Assembly (NCBI RefSeq): GCF_004335005.1
Contig: NZ_RQRT01000014.1
Location: 1-64,000 of the forward strand
Length of the DNA stretch: 64,000 nucleotides
Source of the DNA: Paracoccus nototheniae
GTDB lineage: Bacteria; Pseudomonadota; Alphaproteobacteria; Rhodobacterales; Rhodobacteraceae
Direction of reading: 5' to 3'
Shown here: in pieces, positions 55,512 through 64,000 of the stretch
How positions within the stretch are numbered: the stretch's first letter is position 1
Layout of the letters: each line of letters starts with the position of its first letter
Notes under the pieces: model-generated
Database searches by the model: none
Told to the model about the DNA's origin: nothing
The model's input: the letters and a program-made list of their open reading frames with translations, nothing else
Program-made: the position numbers and the translations under genes

Positions 55512-55555
55512 GGCGGATCGGGCAGTGGCAGCGGCCCGATCCGCCCTTTCTCTTT
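55340..55555 (+). ncRNA. UpsM-like leader small RNA of the division cluster
   Basis: In Rhodobacter sphaeroides the abundant small RNA UpsM of about 200 nt comes from the mraZ leader by partial termination. Here the leader likewise ends in a strong hairpin with a pyrimidine tail (55512-55553). The 5' end given is a guess from the length of UpsM, and sequence similarity was not tested. The call rests on position and the terminator. Confidence 0.5.
55512..55553 (+). terminator. Terminator-like hairpin inside the mraZ leader
   Basis: GGCGGATCGGGC and GCCCGATCCGCC form a perfect 12-bp stem around a 10-base loop, followed by CTTTCTCTTT. It stands about 45 bases before the mraZ start, where a full terminator would silence the whole cluster; it is therefore probably a leaky terminator or attenuator. 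Confidence 0.75.
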
Positions 55556-55573
55556 CGGACGTCCCGAAAGAGA
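55549..55573 (+). promoter_or_regulatory. Second leader hairpin before mraZ
   Basis: TCTCTTTCGG and CCGAAAGAGA form a perfect 10-bp stem around ACGTC. Its left arm is the pyrimidine tail of the preceding terminator, so formation of this hairpin competes with the U-tract role and might act as an antiterminator-like switch or processing site. Confidence 0.5.
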
Positions 55574-55596
55574 CAGACAGTGAGGGCGGTCGGCAG

Positions 55597-56109
55597 GTGG
55601 CGCGCAAGTTCAGAGGCACCGAAACCGTCAAGGTCGATGGCAAGGGACGGATGTCCATCCCGGCCCGTCTGCGCCGCGTTTTTGATGCGGGCGACCCGTC
55701 CTTCAGCGGCACCAATACCGGACGCACGCAGCTGGTGGCCGTCTATGGCCCCGACTGGTGGAACTGGCTGGAACTGTACACCATCGACGCCATTGAGGAA
55801 ATCGACGCTCAGATCGACCGCCTGACCCGTGGCAGCCAGGAGCGTCGCTGGCTGGAGCTGTTGATGAACGGCCAGTCCACCGATCTGGAAATCGACCGCG
55901 AGGGACGTCTGGTCCTGCCCGCCAAGCTGCGCGACAAGCTGGGCTTTGCCGACGGGACCGAGACGGTCTTTGAATCGCGCGGCGATTACATTCAGGTCTA
56001 TCTGCCCGAATCCCGCCCCAAGGATGTCGAGGCGCTGGAGGATTTCGCCGCCAGCAAAGGCCCCGAATTCGACCCCCGCGCCTTCCTGCACCAAACGACC
56101 GAGGCCTGA
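55597..56109 (+). CDS. mraZ: Transcriptional regulator MraZ
   Basis: First gene of the division and cell wall cluster; MraZ binds DNA and represses it. The 170-residue protein has two AbrB-like halves: [23 protein letters not shown] (split) near the N-terminus and [21 protein letters not shown] near 90-112. GTG 55597 gives VARKFRG, the usual start, with GAGGG about ten bases upstream; the frame is open from 55525 through the leader hairpins, which is not coding. Slightly longer than the E. coli protein at the C-terminus. Confidence 0.93.
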   Translation: MARKFRGTETVKVDGKGRMSIPARLRRVFDAGDPSFSGTNTGRTQLVAVYGPDWWNWLELYTIDAIEEIDAQIDRLTRGSQERRWLELLMNGQSTDLEIDREGRLVLPAKLRDKLGFADGTETVFESRGDYIQVYLPESRPKDVEALEDFAASKGPEFDPRAFLHQTTEA

Positions 56110-56113
56110 GGCG

Positions 56114-57112
56114 ATGGCAGATCCCCATATCCCCGTCCTTCTGGCGCCGCTTTTGCGGGCCACCGCGCCCATCGGCGGCGTCTGGCTGGACGGCACTTTT
56201 GGCGCGGGCGGCTATGCGCGCGGTCTGCTGGACGCGGGCGCCGATCTGGTCATCGGCGTGGACCGCGATCCGGCGGTCTTTGCCATGGCCGACAGCTGGC
56301 GCGCGCCCTATGGCGACAGGCTGCGGCTGGTCGAGGGCACGTTTTCCGACATGGATAGTCTGGCGGCGCAGGTTCTGGACGGGCAGCTGCTGGACGGGGT
56401 GGTCCTGGATCTGGGCGTCAGCTCGATGCAGCTGGATCAGGCCGATCGCGGGTTCTCGTTCCTGCGCGACGGGCCGCTGGACATGCGGATGGGGGGCGAC
56501 GTGCCCTCGGCGGCCGATCTGCTGAACAGCGCCGATCAGGACCGCATCGCCGATGTGCTGTATCATTTCGGCGAGGAACGCGCCGCCCGCCGCATCGCCA
56601 AGGCGATCGTCGCCGCGCGCCCGCTGACCCGCACCACAGAACTGGCCGAGATCGTGGCGGGCTGCCTGCCGCGCCCCAAGCCCGGCCAAAGCCACCCCGC
56701 CACGCGCAGCTTTCAGGCGATCCGCATCTGGGTGAATGACGAATTCGGCCAGTTGGTCGCGGGCCTGTCGGCGGCAGAACGCGCGCTGAAACCCGGCGGG
56801 CAACTGGCCGTGGTCAGCTTTCATTCGCTGGAAGACCGGATCGTGAAACGCTTCATGCAGGCTCGCGCGGATGCGGGCGGGGGCGGCAACCGCTATGCGC
56901 CGGTGGCCGATGTGGTCGAGCCGGGCTTTACCCTGCCGTTCCGCCGCGCCATCGGCCCCGATCCCGACGAGCTGCAGGTCAACCCGCGGTCCCGTTCGGC
57001 CCTGTTGCGGGTGGGCATCCGCACCGAGGCGCTGGCGGGCACGGTCGATGCGGACGCGCTGTCCATGCCGCGCCTGCCCGAAACCCGCGCGCCCAAGAAG
57101 GAGCGTGGCTGA
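56114..57112 (+). CDS. rsmH: 16S rRNA (cytosine-1402-N4)-methyltransferase RsmH
   Basis: RsmH (MraW) methylates C1402 of 16S rRNA. The 332-residue protein has the SAM motif [33 protein letters not shown] and the C-terminal [19 protein letters not shown] 56114 lies four bases after the mraZ stop. The stop overlaps the ftsL ATG by one base. Confidence 0.96.
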   Translation: MADPHIPVLLAPLLRATAPIGGVWLDGTFGAGGYARGLLDAGADLVIGVDRDPAVFAMADSWRAPYGDRLRLVEGTFSDMDSLAAQVLDGQLLDGVVLDLGVSSMQLDQADRGFSFLRDGPLDMRMGGDVPSAADLLNSADQDRIADVLYHFGEERAARRIAKAIVAARPLTRTTELAEIVAGCLPRPKPGQSHPATRSFQAIRIWVNDEFGQLVAGLSAAERALKPGGQLAVVSFHSLEDRIVKRFMQARADAGGGGNRYAPVADVVEPGFTLPFRRAIGPDPDELQVNPRSRSALLRVGIRTEALAGTVDADALSMPRLPETRAPKKERG

Positions 57113-57471
57113 TGCGCTCGCTGACCTATCTGGGCTGCGTGCTGGTGGTCATGGGGCTGGCCTTTTGGGCCTATCGCGAAAACTATGCCACCCAGGCCGC
57201 GATGGGCGAGATGAGCCAGGTCCAGCGCGAGATCGCGGGCCTGCGCGAGGAGTTGGGCGTGTTGCGGGCCGAATGGGCCTATCTGAACCGCCCCGACCGT
57301 CTGAGCCAGCTGGTCGATCTGAATTTCGAACGCCTGCAGCTTGTCCCCGTCGAACGGGGACAGGTGCTGGGGGTCGGCCAGATCGATTATCCCAAACCCC
57401 CGACCCCCGCCGACCCGCTGACCGACCCCAACGCATCCGATACCGCCCCTTCCGAGGAAACACAGCCATGA
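57112..57471 (+). CDS. ftsL: Cell division protein FtsL
   Basis: Bitopic divisome protein of 119 residues: a membrane helix (about 3-20) and a periplasmic coiled coil (MGEMSQVQREIAGLREELGVLRAEW, split). The C-terminal 35 residues are Pro/Asp-rich. It works with FtsB and FtsQ to activate FtsWI. Weak sequence conservation, but position between rsmH and ftsI makes the call safe. Confidence 0.9.
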   Translation: MRSLTYLGCVLVVMGLAFWAYRENYATQAAMGEMSQVQREIAGLREELGVLRAEWAYLNRPDRLSQLVDLNFERLQLVPVERGQVLGVGQIDYPKPPTPADPLTDPNASDTAPSEETQP

Positions 57472-59300
57472 TCCGCACCCCTCTGCGCCCCCTGGCCCGC
57501 ATTCTTCGCGCCCGCGAACGCGGCGAGAACCCCGACGATATCGAGGCCGAGAACCGCCGCCGCCGCCATGAGGAAATTCAGGACCGCGCCCGGCGCCGGG
57601 CCGAGGGGCGGCTGGTCGTGATGGCGGGCTGTTTCCTGCTGGCCTTCGGGACAGTGGCGGCGCGGATGGGCACGCTGGCCTCGAGCGAGGCGGCAGAGCC
57701 GCAGGCGCAGGTTCTGTCGGCGCAGATCATCTCGCAACGCGCCGACATCACGGACCGGCGCGGCCATGTGCTGGCGACCAACCTGTCTACGCATTCGGTT
57801 TATGCCCATCCGCATCAGATGGTCGATCCGGTCGGCACCGCGCAGGGTCTGGCGCGGATCTTTCCCGATCTGGAGGTCGAGCGGCTGACCCGTGATTTCA
57901 CCGGCAACCGCAAGTTCATGTGGATCAAGCGCAAGATCAGCCCCGAACAGATGCAGGCCGTCCATGATCTGGGCGAGCCGGGCCTGCTGTTCGGCCCCCG
58001 AGAGATGCGCATCTATCCCAACGGTCCGATGGCCAGCCATATCCTTGGCGGGTCGGGCTTTGGCAACGAAGGCGTCAGCAGCGCCGAGGTGATCGGCATC
58101 GCGGGCGTCGAAAAGGCCTTTGACGCTTGGCTGCGCGATCCCGCCAACGAAGGCGCGCCGCTGGCCCTGTCCATCGACTTGACCGTGCAGCAGGCCATGG
58201 AAGAGGTGCTGTGGTCGGGCATGAACGTCATGAACGCCAAGGGCGCGACGGGCGTTCTGATGGAGGTCAAGACCGGCGAGATCGTGGCCATGGCCAGCCT
58301 GCCCGATTTCGACCCCAATGACCGCCCCCGTCCCCTGCTGACCGGAGAGCCGTCGGACAGCCCGCTGTTCAACCGCGCCGTTCAGGGCCAGTACGAGCTG
58401 GGATCGACCTTCAAGATCTTTCCGGTCGCGCAGGCGCTGGATCTGGGGCTGATCAACCCGTCCTCGGGGATCAATGCGCAGGCGCCGATGCGGATCGGGC
58501 GGTTTCTGATCAATGATTTCCACAATTACGGACGAGAGCTGAGCGTCACCGATGTGATCGTGAAATCGTCGAACGTGGCGACGGTGCGGATCGCGCAGAT
58601 GATCGGGCCGGACCGGCAAAAAGACTTTCTGGAAAGGCTGGGCCTGTTCGAGCCGACGCCCGTCGAGATGGTCGAGGCGCCCACCGGTCAGCCGCTGGTG
58701 CCCACGCGCTGGCCCGCCGTCACCTCGGCCACGGTCAGCTTTGGCCACGGGCTGGCGGTCAGCCCGCTGCATCTGGCGGCGGCCTATGCCACGATCGCGA
58801 ATGGCGGCAAAAGGGTGACGCCCACGCTGGTGCATGGCCGCCAGCGCCCCGAGGGAGAGCAGGTCTTGTCGACGCGCGCCGCCGCGATGGCCGTGGACAT
58901 GCTGCGCCAGGTCGTCACCCGCGGCACTGCGCGACAGGCCGAGGTGCCGGGCTATGAGATCGCCGGCAAGACCGGCAGCGCCGACAAGCCGCGCGCGGCC
59001 GGCGGCTATTACGACAACAAGGTGATCGCGACCTTTGCCTCGGTCTTTCCGGCCAGCGATCCCGAATTCGTGCTGATCGTGGCGCTGGACGAGCCGTCCG
59101 CCCAGATCGGCAACGGTCAGGTCAGCCGCACCGCCGGCTATACCGCCGTGCCGGTCGCCGCCGAGGTGATCCGCCGCATCGGCCCGCTGCTGGGGCTGGA
59201 AGAGGCGGATGACGAAAACCTGCCGACGATCGCCCCGCGCTTTGAACCGCGTGTTGAACCCGACAAAGCGCCTGAGATAAAGCTCGTCGCAAATCAATGA
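57468..59300 (+). CDS. ftsI: Peptidoglycan transpeptidase FtsI (PBP3)
   Basis: Septal class B penicillin-binding protein, 610 residues. A membrane helix lies near 48-66, the pedestal domain follows, and the transpeptidase domain has STFK at 313-316 (catalytic Ser313), SSN (KSSNVATVR) and KTG at 501-503. The ATG overlaps the ftsL stop by four bases, and the stop overlaps the murE start. The first 45 residues are Arg-rich and cytoplasmic. Confidence 0.96.
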   Translation: MIRTPLRPLARILRARERGENPDDIEAENRRRRHEEIQDRARRRAEGRLVVMAGCFLLAFGTVAARMGTLASSEAAEPQAQVLSAQIISQRADITDRRGHVLATNLSTHSVYAHPHQMVDPVGTAQGLARIFPDLEVERLTRDFTGNRKFMWIKRKISPEQMQAVHDLGEPGLLFGPREMRIYPNGPMASHILGGSGFGNEGVSSAEVIGIAGVEKAFDAWLRDPANEGAPLALSIDLTVQQAMEEVLWSGMNVMNAKGATGVLMEVKTGEIVAMASLPDFDPNDRPRPLLTGEPSDSPLFNRAVQGQYELGSTFKIFPVAQALDLGLINPSSGINAQAPMRIGRFLINDFHNYGRELSVTDVIVKSSNVATVRIAQMIGPDRQKDFLERLGLFEPTPVEMVEAPTGQPLVPTRWPAVTSATVSFGHGLAVSPLHLAAAYATIANGGKRVTPTLVHGRQRPEGEQVLSTRAAAMAVDMLRQVVTRGTARQAEVPGYEIAGKTGSADKPRAAGGYYDNKVIATFASVFPASDPEFVLIVALDEPSAQIGNGQVSRTAGYTAVPVAAEVIRRIGPLLGLEEADDENLPTIAPRFEPRVEPDKAPEIKLVANQ

Positions 59301-60826
59301 CGGGTGACGACGTGACGAGGGACGAGGTGACGCTGACGCAGCTTGGGCTGCGCGCACGCGACGTGAAGGATGCGGGCGGATCGGATGGGGGCGGGCGCGA
59401 TCCGGTCATTACCGGATTGTCCATCGACAGCCGCACGGTCCGGCCGGGCCATCTGTTCGCGGCGCTGCCGGGATCGGCCGTCCATGGGGGCGAGTTCATC
59501 CAATATGCGCTGCGCATGCAGGCCGCCGCCATCCTGACCGACCGCAAGGGCGCCGCGATCGCCGCCGACGCGCTGGCCGGGTGGGACGGCGCGCTGGTCG
59601 TGGCCGAAGATCCGCGCGCGGCGCTGGCCGGGGCGGCCTCGCTGTGGTTTCGCGATCAGCCCGATCATGTCGTGGCAGTCACCGGCACCAGTGGCAAGAC
59701 CAGCGTGGCCAGCTTTGCCCGCCAGATCTGGCAGGCGCTTGGGCACAAGGCGATCAGTCTGGGCACGATGGGGGTCGAGGGCGATCACCACGCCAAACTG
59801 GCCCACACCACCCCCGATCCCCTGACCCTGCACCGCGTGCTGGCCGAGGCTGTCGCCGCAGGCGTGACCCATGCCGCGCTCGAGGCCTCCAGCCACGGGC
59901 TGGATCAGCGCCGTCTGGACGGGGTGCGCATGCAGGCCGGGGCGTTCACGAATTTCAGTCAGGATCATCTGGATTACCACGCGGGCTTTGACGAATACTT
60001 TGCCGCCAAGGCGCTGCTGTTCAACCGCGTGCTGGACGACGGCGCCAGCGCCATCATCAACATCGACAGCGCGCGCGGTCGCCAGATGGCCGATATCGCC
60101 AAGGATCGCGGGCTGGCCCTGACCACCGTCGGCCGGGGCGAAGACGCCATGCTGCGCATTCTGGGTCAGCGCTATGACGCGACCGGCCAGGATCTGCGCT
60201 TTTCGATCATGGGTCAGGCGCATCTGGTCCGCCTGCCGCTGATCGGCGGGTTTCAGGCGGAAAACGTGCTGGCCGCGATGGGGCTGTGTCTGGCCTCGGG
60301 CGATGCCGCGGGCGATATCCTGCGTGTCCTGCCGCATGTGACCACCGTGCGGGGCCGCATGCAGCTGACCGCGCAACGCGAAAACGGCGCCACCGTCTTT
60401 GTCGATTACGCCCACAAGCCCGGCGCGGTCACCGCAGCGCTGCAATCGCTGCGCCCGCATGTGATGGGCCGGATCGTCTGCGTGATCGGCGCGGGCGGCG
60501 ACCGCGACCGGGGCAAGCGTCCGTTGATGGGGCAGGCCGCGCGCGAGAATGCCGATGTGGTCATCATCACCGACGACAACCCCCGGACCGAGGATCCCGC
60601 CCTGATCCGCGCAGCCGTGATCGAGGGCGCGGGCCCCGAGGCCAGCGAGGTTCCCGACCGCGCCGAGGCGATCCTGCGCGGCGTCGATGCCCTGCAGCCG
60701 GGCGACGCGCTGCTGATCTGCGGCAAGGGACACGAGACCGGCCAGATCGTCGGTCAGGATGTCTATCCCTTCGACGACGGCGAACAGGCCTCGGTCGCGG
60801 TGGCGGCATTGGATGGCCGGATATGA
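59297..60826 (+). CDS. murE: UDP-MurNAc-tripeptide ligase MurE
   Basis: Adds the third amino acid, meso-diaminopimelate in Gram-negatives, to UDP-MurNAc-Ala-Glu. The 509-residue protein has the ATP loop TGTSGKTS near 131-138, the TTPDPLTLHRVL substrate region, and DNPRTEDP near 420, which is the meso-A2pm-specific motif (DNPR). Start ATG 59297 overlaps the ftsI stop. Confidence 0.96.
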   Translation: MTGDDVTRDEVTLTQLGLRARDVKDAGGSDGGGRDPVITGLSIDSRTVRPGHLFAALPGSAVHGGEFIQYALRMQAAAILTDRKGAAIAADALAGWDGALVVAEDPRAALAGAASLWFRDQPDHVVAVTGTSGKTSVASFARQIWQALGHKAISLGTMGVEGDHHAKLAHTTPDPLTLHRVLAEAVAAGVTHAALEASSHGLDQRRLDGVRMQAGAFTNFSQDHLDYHAGFDEYFAAKALLFNRVLDDGASAIINIDSARGRQMADIAKDRGLALTTVGRGEDAMLRILGQRYDATGQDLRFSIMGQAHLVRLPLIGGFQAENVLAAMGLCLASGDAAGDILRVLPHVTTVRGRMQLTAQRENGATVFVDYAHKPGAVTAALQSLRPHVMGRIVCVIGAGGDRDRGKRPLMGQAARENADVVIITDDNPRTEDPALIRAAVIEGAGPEASEVPDRAEAILRGVDALQPGDALLICGKGHETGQIVGQDVYPFDDGEQASVAVAALDGRI

Positions 60827-62220
60827 GCGCGGATCCGGTCTTGTGGACCGCCGCCGATGCGGCAGCGGCGACGGGCGGTCGGGCGCAGGGGTCGTGGACG
60901 GCCTCGGGCGTCTCGATCGACACGCGCACGATCAGGCCCGGCGATCTGTTCGTGGCCCTGCAGGATGCCCGCGACGGCCATGATTTCGTGGCACAGGCGC
61001 TGGCAAAAGGCGCCGCCGCCGCGCTTGTCAGCCGCATTCCCGAAGGCGTGGCGTCTGACGCGCCACTGCTGATCGTCGCGGATGTCCTGCGCGGGCTCGA
61101 AGATCTGGGCCGCGCGGGTCGCGCCCGCATGGGCGGCAAGGTGATCGCGATCACCGGCTCGGTCGGCAAGACCTCGACCAAGGACATGGCACGGGCGGCG
61201 CTGACGGGGCAGGGAAGGGTCCATGCCGCCGAGGCCAGCTACAACAACCATTGGGGCGTGCCGCTGACCCTGGCGCGCATGCCGATCGATACCGATTTCG
61301 CCATCATCGAGATCGGGATGAGCAATCCGGGCGAAATCGCCCCCCTGTCGCGCATGGCCCGCCCGCATGTGGCGATGATCACCACCATCGCCGCCGCCCA
61401 TCTGCAGGCCTTTGGCGCGATCGAGGGGATCGCCCGCGAAAAGGGATCCGTGTTTCAGGGTCTGGAACCGGTCGGACAGGCGATCATTCCCGAAGACCTG
61501 CCCGTGACCCAGATCCTGCGCGATTGCGCAGATACGGCGGGCGCGGTGGTCATCGGCTTTGGCGATCACGGTGCCGCGCGCCCCGTCCGGGTCCAAAGTG
61601 AGGGTGGGATTCTGACGTGCCGCGCCCGCATCACCGGCGAGACGGTCGATTTCACACTGGCCACGACGGGCCGCCATTTCGCGATGAACGCCGTGGGCGT
61701 TCTGGCCGCCCTGACGGCGGCGGGTGCCGATCTGGCGCAGACCGCCGCCCATCTGTCCAACTGGCAGCCCCCGAAAGGACGCGGCGCGGTCGAGGATCTG
61801 GACGGGCTGCGGCTGATCGACGATGCCTTCAACGCCAACCCGGCCTCGCTTTCGGCGGGACTGGCCATGCTGGCCGCGCTGGAGGGCGGGCGTCGCGTGG
61901 TGATTCTGGGCGATATGCTGGAACTGGGCGCGGATGAAATCGCCCTGCATCGCGCGGTGGCCGATGACCCGGCCATGGCGGCGGTCGATCTGGTCCATTG
62001 CGCGGGCCCGCTGATGCGCCACCTGCATGCGGCCCTGCCCGAAGCCAAACGCGGTCTGTGGACCGAAACGGCGGGTGAACTGGCCGCCCGCACCCATGAA
62101 CTGGTCACCGCCGGCGATACCCTGCTGGTGAAAGGGTCGAAATCCTCGCGGATCTCGACGGTGGTCGATGCGCTGCGCGCCCGTGCGGCCCGGAACGCGA
62201 CTGCCCAAGACAAAGGATAA
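60823..62220 (+). CDS. murF: UDP-MurNAc-pentapeptide ligase MurF
   Basis: Adds D-Ala-D-Ala to UDP-MurNAc-tripeptide. The 465-residue protein shows the ATP loop [11 protein letters not shown] near 109-119, [13 protein letters not shown], and [15 protein letters not shown] near 330-344, characteristic of MurF. Starts in a four-base overlap with the murE stop and ends four bases before mraY. Confidence 0.96.
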   Translation: MSADPVLWTAADAAAATGGRAQGSWTASGVSIDTRTIRPGDLFVALQDARDGHDFVAQALAKGAAAALVSRIPEGVASDAPLLIVADVLRGLEDLGRAGRARMGGKVIAITGSVGKTSTKDMARAALTGQGRVHAAEASYNNHWGVPLTLARMPIDTDFAIIEIGMSNPGEIAPLSRMARPHVAMITTIAAAHLQAFGAIEGIAREKGSVFQGLEPVGQAIIPEDLPVTQILRDCADTAGAVVIGFGDHGAARPVRVQSEGGILTCRARITGETVDFTLATTGRHFAMNAVGVLAALTAAGADLAQTAAHLSNWQPPKGRGAVEDLDGLRLIDDAFNANPASLSAGLAMLAALEGGRRVVILGDMLELGADEIALHRAVADDPAMAAVDLVHCAGPLMRHLHAALPEAKRGLWTETAGELAARTHELVTAGDTLLVKGSKSSRISTVVDALRARAARNATAQDKG

Positions 62221-62224
62221 CGCC

Positions 62225-63307
62225 ATGCTCTACTGGCTCAGCAACCTCTCCGAGGGCGGGGATGTGTTCAACCTCTTCCGCTATATCACCTTCCGGGCGG
62301 GGGCAGCGTTCTTCACCGCGCTGTTTTTCGGCTTCATCTTCGGACGGCCGCTGATCAACTATCTGCGCCGGGTCCAGAAAAAGGGCCAGCCGATCCGCGA
62401 CGATGGCCCGCAAAGCCATCTGGCCAAGGCGGGCACGCCGACGATGGGGGGCTTGCTGATCCTGTCGGCGCTGCTCTTTTCGACGCTGCTCTGGGCGCGG
62501 CTGGACAATGGCTATGTCTGGATCGTGCTGCTGGTCACGGCGGGCTTTGCGGGCATCGGCTTTGCCGACGATTATGCCAAGGTGACCAAGCAGAACACCA
62601 AGGGCGTCAGTTCCCGCATCCGCATGGGCCTGGGCCTGCTGATCGCGGCGCTTGCGGGACTGGCAGCATCGCTGCTGCATCCCGACGCGCTGACCAATCA
62701 GCTGGCCCTGCCGGTGTTCAAGGACGTGCTGGTCAACCTCGGCTTCATGTTCATCCCCTTTGCGATGATCGTCATCGTGGGATCGGCCAATGCGGTCAAC
62801 CTGACCGACGGGCTGGACGGGCTGGCGATCATGCCGGTGATGATCGCGGCGGGAACGCTTGGCATCATCGCCTATACGGTGGGCCGGGTCGACTTTACCG
62901 AATATCTGGGCGTCCACCACGTCCCCGGCACGGGCGAGATCCTGATCTTCGTCGCCGCGCTGATCGGCGGTGGCCTTGGGTTTCTGTGGTACAATGCCCC
63001 CCCCGCGGCGGTCTTCATGGGCGATACCGGCAGCCTCGCGCTTGGCGGCGCGCTTGGCGCCATCGCGGTCGTCACGAAACACGAGATTGTCCTGGCCATC
63101 GTCGGCGGCCTCTTCGTGGTCGAGGCCCTGTCGGTCATCATCCAGGTCCTGTATTTCAAGCGCACCGGCAAGCGCGTCTTCCTGATGGCCCCCATCCACC
63201 ACCATTTCGAAAAGAAGGGCTGGGGCGAGGCGCAGATCGTCATCCGTTTCTGGATCATTGCGCTGATTCTGGCCCTGATCGGCCTTGCCACGCTGAAACT
63301 GCGCTGA
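62225..63307 (+). CDS. mraY: Phospho-MurNAc-pentapeptide transferase MraY
   Basis: Membrane enzyme that makes lipid I. The 360-residue protein has about ten membrane helices and the signature blocks [29 protein letters not shown] and [12 protein letters not shown]. Length is standard. The start ATG 62225 has ACAAAGGATAA upstream, with AAGGA inside the end of murF. Confidence 0.97.
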   Translation: MLYWLSNLSEGGDVFNLFRYITFRAGAAFFTALFFGFIFGRPLINYLRRVQKKGQPIRDDGPQSHLAKAGTPTMGGLLILSALLFSTLLWARLDNGYVWIVLLVTAGFAGIGFADDYAKVTKQNTKGVSSRIRMGLGLLIAALAGLAASLLHPDALTNQLALPVFKDVLVNLGFMFIPFAMIVIVGSANAVNLTDGLDGLAIMPVMIAAGTLGIIAYTVGRVDFTEYLGVHHVPGTGEILIFVAALIGGGLGFLWYNAPPAAVFMGDTGSLALGGALGAIAVVTKHEIVLAIVGGLFVVEALSVIIQVLYFKRTGKRVFLMAPIHHHFEKKGWGEAQIVIRFWIIALILALIGLATLKLR

Positions 63308-63311
63308 CATT

Positions 63312-63359
63312 CATCTTGGCAGAAATATCCTCGGGGGTCCGGGGGCAGACAGCCCCCGG
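63312..63359. repeat. Dispersed palindromic repeat, copy E
   Basis: Almost identical to copy C, differing at two of 48 bases. It lies four bases after the mraY stop, before murD, and thus interrupts the otherwise overlapping gene chain of the division cluster. The CCGGGGGC-AGACA-GCCCCCGG hairpin has no T run after it, so full termination is unlikely. Confidence 0.8.
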
Positions 63360-63382
63360 CCTTCGCTTTCAGGAGGCCACCC

Positions 63383-64000
63383 ATGATCCCCGTCCAGGGC
63401 GTTGAAAACCTGACCGTCGCCGTTCTCGGCCTTGGCCGGTCCGGCACCGCGACCGCCGCCGCCCTGAGCGCCGGGGGGGCGCAGGTCATCGCATGGGATG
63501 ACGGCAACGACACCCGCGAGGCCGCCGAGGCGCAGGGCATCCGCATCGTCGATCTGACGCGCGATGCCAACTGGCAGGGCGTCACCGCACTGATCGTCAG
63601 CCCCGGCATCCCGCATCTTTATCCGCGCCCGCATCCGGTGATCGCGCGGGCCTATGCGATGGGCATCCCGGTCGACAATGATATCGGCCTGTTCTTTCGC
63701 AGCTATGCCACCGGGGACTGGGACCAGTTCGACCGGATGCCGCGGGTGATCGCCGTCACCGGCTCGAACGGCAAATCCACGACCACCGCGCTGATCCATC
63801 ATGTGCTGGAGGAATGCGGACGCCCCACCCAGATGGGCGGCAATATCGGCACCGGCGTCCTGGCGCTGGAACCCGCCATCGACGGAGAGGTCGCGGTGCT
63901 GGAACTGTCCAGCTATCAGACCGATCTGGCCCGCTCGCTGACCCCCGACGTGGCGGTCTTCACCAATCTGTCGCCCGATCATCTGGATCGCCATGGCGGG
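63383..64000 (+). CDS. murD: UDP-MurNAc-alanine:D-glutamate ligase MurD (partial, cut by window end)
   Basis: The first 206 codons are present and remain open to the window end. AGGAGG at 63371-63376 precedes ATG 63383. The N-terminus [17 protein letters not shown] is the UDP-binding Rossmann motif, and [14 protein letters not shown] near residue 129-142 is the ATP loop; [12 protein letters not shown] close to the end is also typical. MurD adds D-glutamate to UDP-MurNAc-Ala. Confidence 0.95.
   Translation, partial: MIPVQGVENLTVAVLGLGRSGTATAAALSAGGAQVIAWDDGNDTREAAEAQGIRIVDLTRDANWQGVTALIVSPGIPHLYPRPHPVIARAYAMGIPVDNDIGLFFRSYATGDWDQFDRMPRVIAVTGSNGKSTTTALIHHVLEECGRPTQMGGNIGTGVLALEPAIDGEVAVLELSSYQTDLARSLTPDVAVFTNLSPDHLDRHGG

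Overview
The window reads as a chromosomal segment of a high-GC alphaproteobacterium of the Rhodobacterales, most like Paracoccus or Rhodobacter. Evidence from gene content: the ctaC-ctaB-small ORF-ctaG-ctaE cytochrome oxidase order, a pyruvate dehydrogenase E1-beta with its own lipoyl domain, MipZ instead of MinCD, crotonyl-CoA carboxylase/reductase next to ethylmalonyl-CoA mutase, a cysteine-free L31, and a DUF1127 gene followed by anti-Shine-Dalgarno hairpins. No phage, insertion sequence, CRISPR, rRNA or tRNA was seen. Genes are tightly packed, with many 1- or 4-base stop/start overlaps, so most of the window is ordinary housekeeping sequence.

Layout: 62-11072 ruvB, then ybgC-tolQ-tolR-tolA-tolB-pal-cpoB (cell-envelope constriction), tilS and ftsH, closed by a terminator. 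11348-13027 an OhrR-like MarR regulator, a chorismate mutase and folD. 13024-20790 (minus) an unrecognised protein, scoAB, topA, dprA and tldD. 21001-29919 (plus) cytochrome aa3 oxidase subunits and assembly factors, SURF1, thrC, an M16 peptidase, a GNAT and an FAD oxidoreductase. 29916-34126 apt, flavin reductase, GNAT, EcsC-like protein and a RecD-like helicase. 34225-34787 two tandem copies of a small four-cysteine protein. 34824-38281 divergent ccr and ecm of the ethylmalonyl-CoA pathway. 38382-44353 an acyltransferase, then (minus) ffh, GNAT, chorismate mutase, rpsP, rimM, trmD, rplS and rpmE. 44582-47295 azoR/LysR divergent pair, mipZ and a lipoprotein. 47434-52473 (minus) pdhABC, an FtsB/DivIC protein and rlmJ. 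53895-64000 mrp, then the division and cell wall cluster mraZ-rsmH-ftsL-ftsI-murE-murF-mraY-murD, the last gene cut by the window end.

The most striking region is 52513-53556. On the minus strand a DUF1127 gene (CcaF1-like) is followed by twelve consecutive hairpins. Ten carry CCTCCTCCC in the loop and two a one-base variant, the signature of the CcsR/cuckoo anti-Shine-Dalgarno small RNAs of Rhodobacter. They pair naturally into six RNAs of about 70-76 nt, more than the four I recall for R. sphaeroides, and four hairpins have been duplicated as a 185-bp block. The array ends just before a DUF2945 gene whose ribosome binding site lies inside a perfect 9-bp hairpin. A second RNA element of note is the mraZ leader, where a strong terminator-like hairpin stands before the cell-division cluster, as in the UpsM small RNA of R. 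sphaeroides. A family of short palindromic intergenic repeats (five copies) is scattered over the window.
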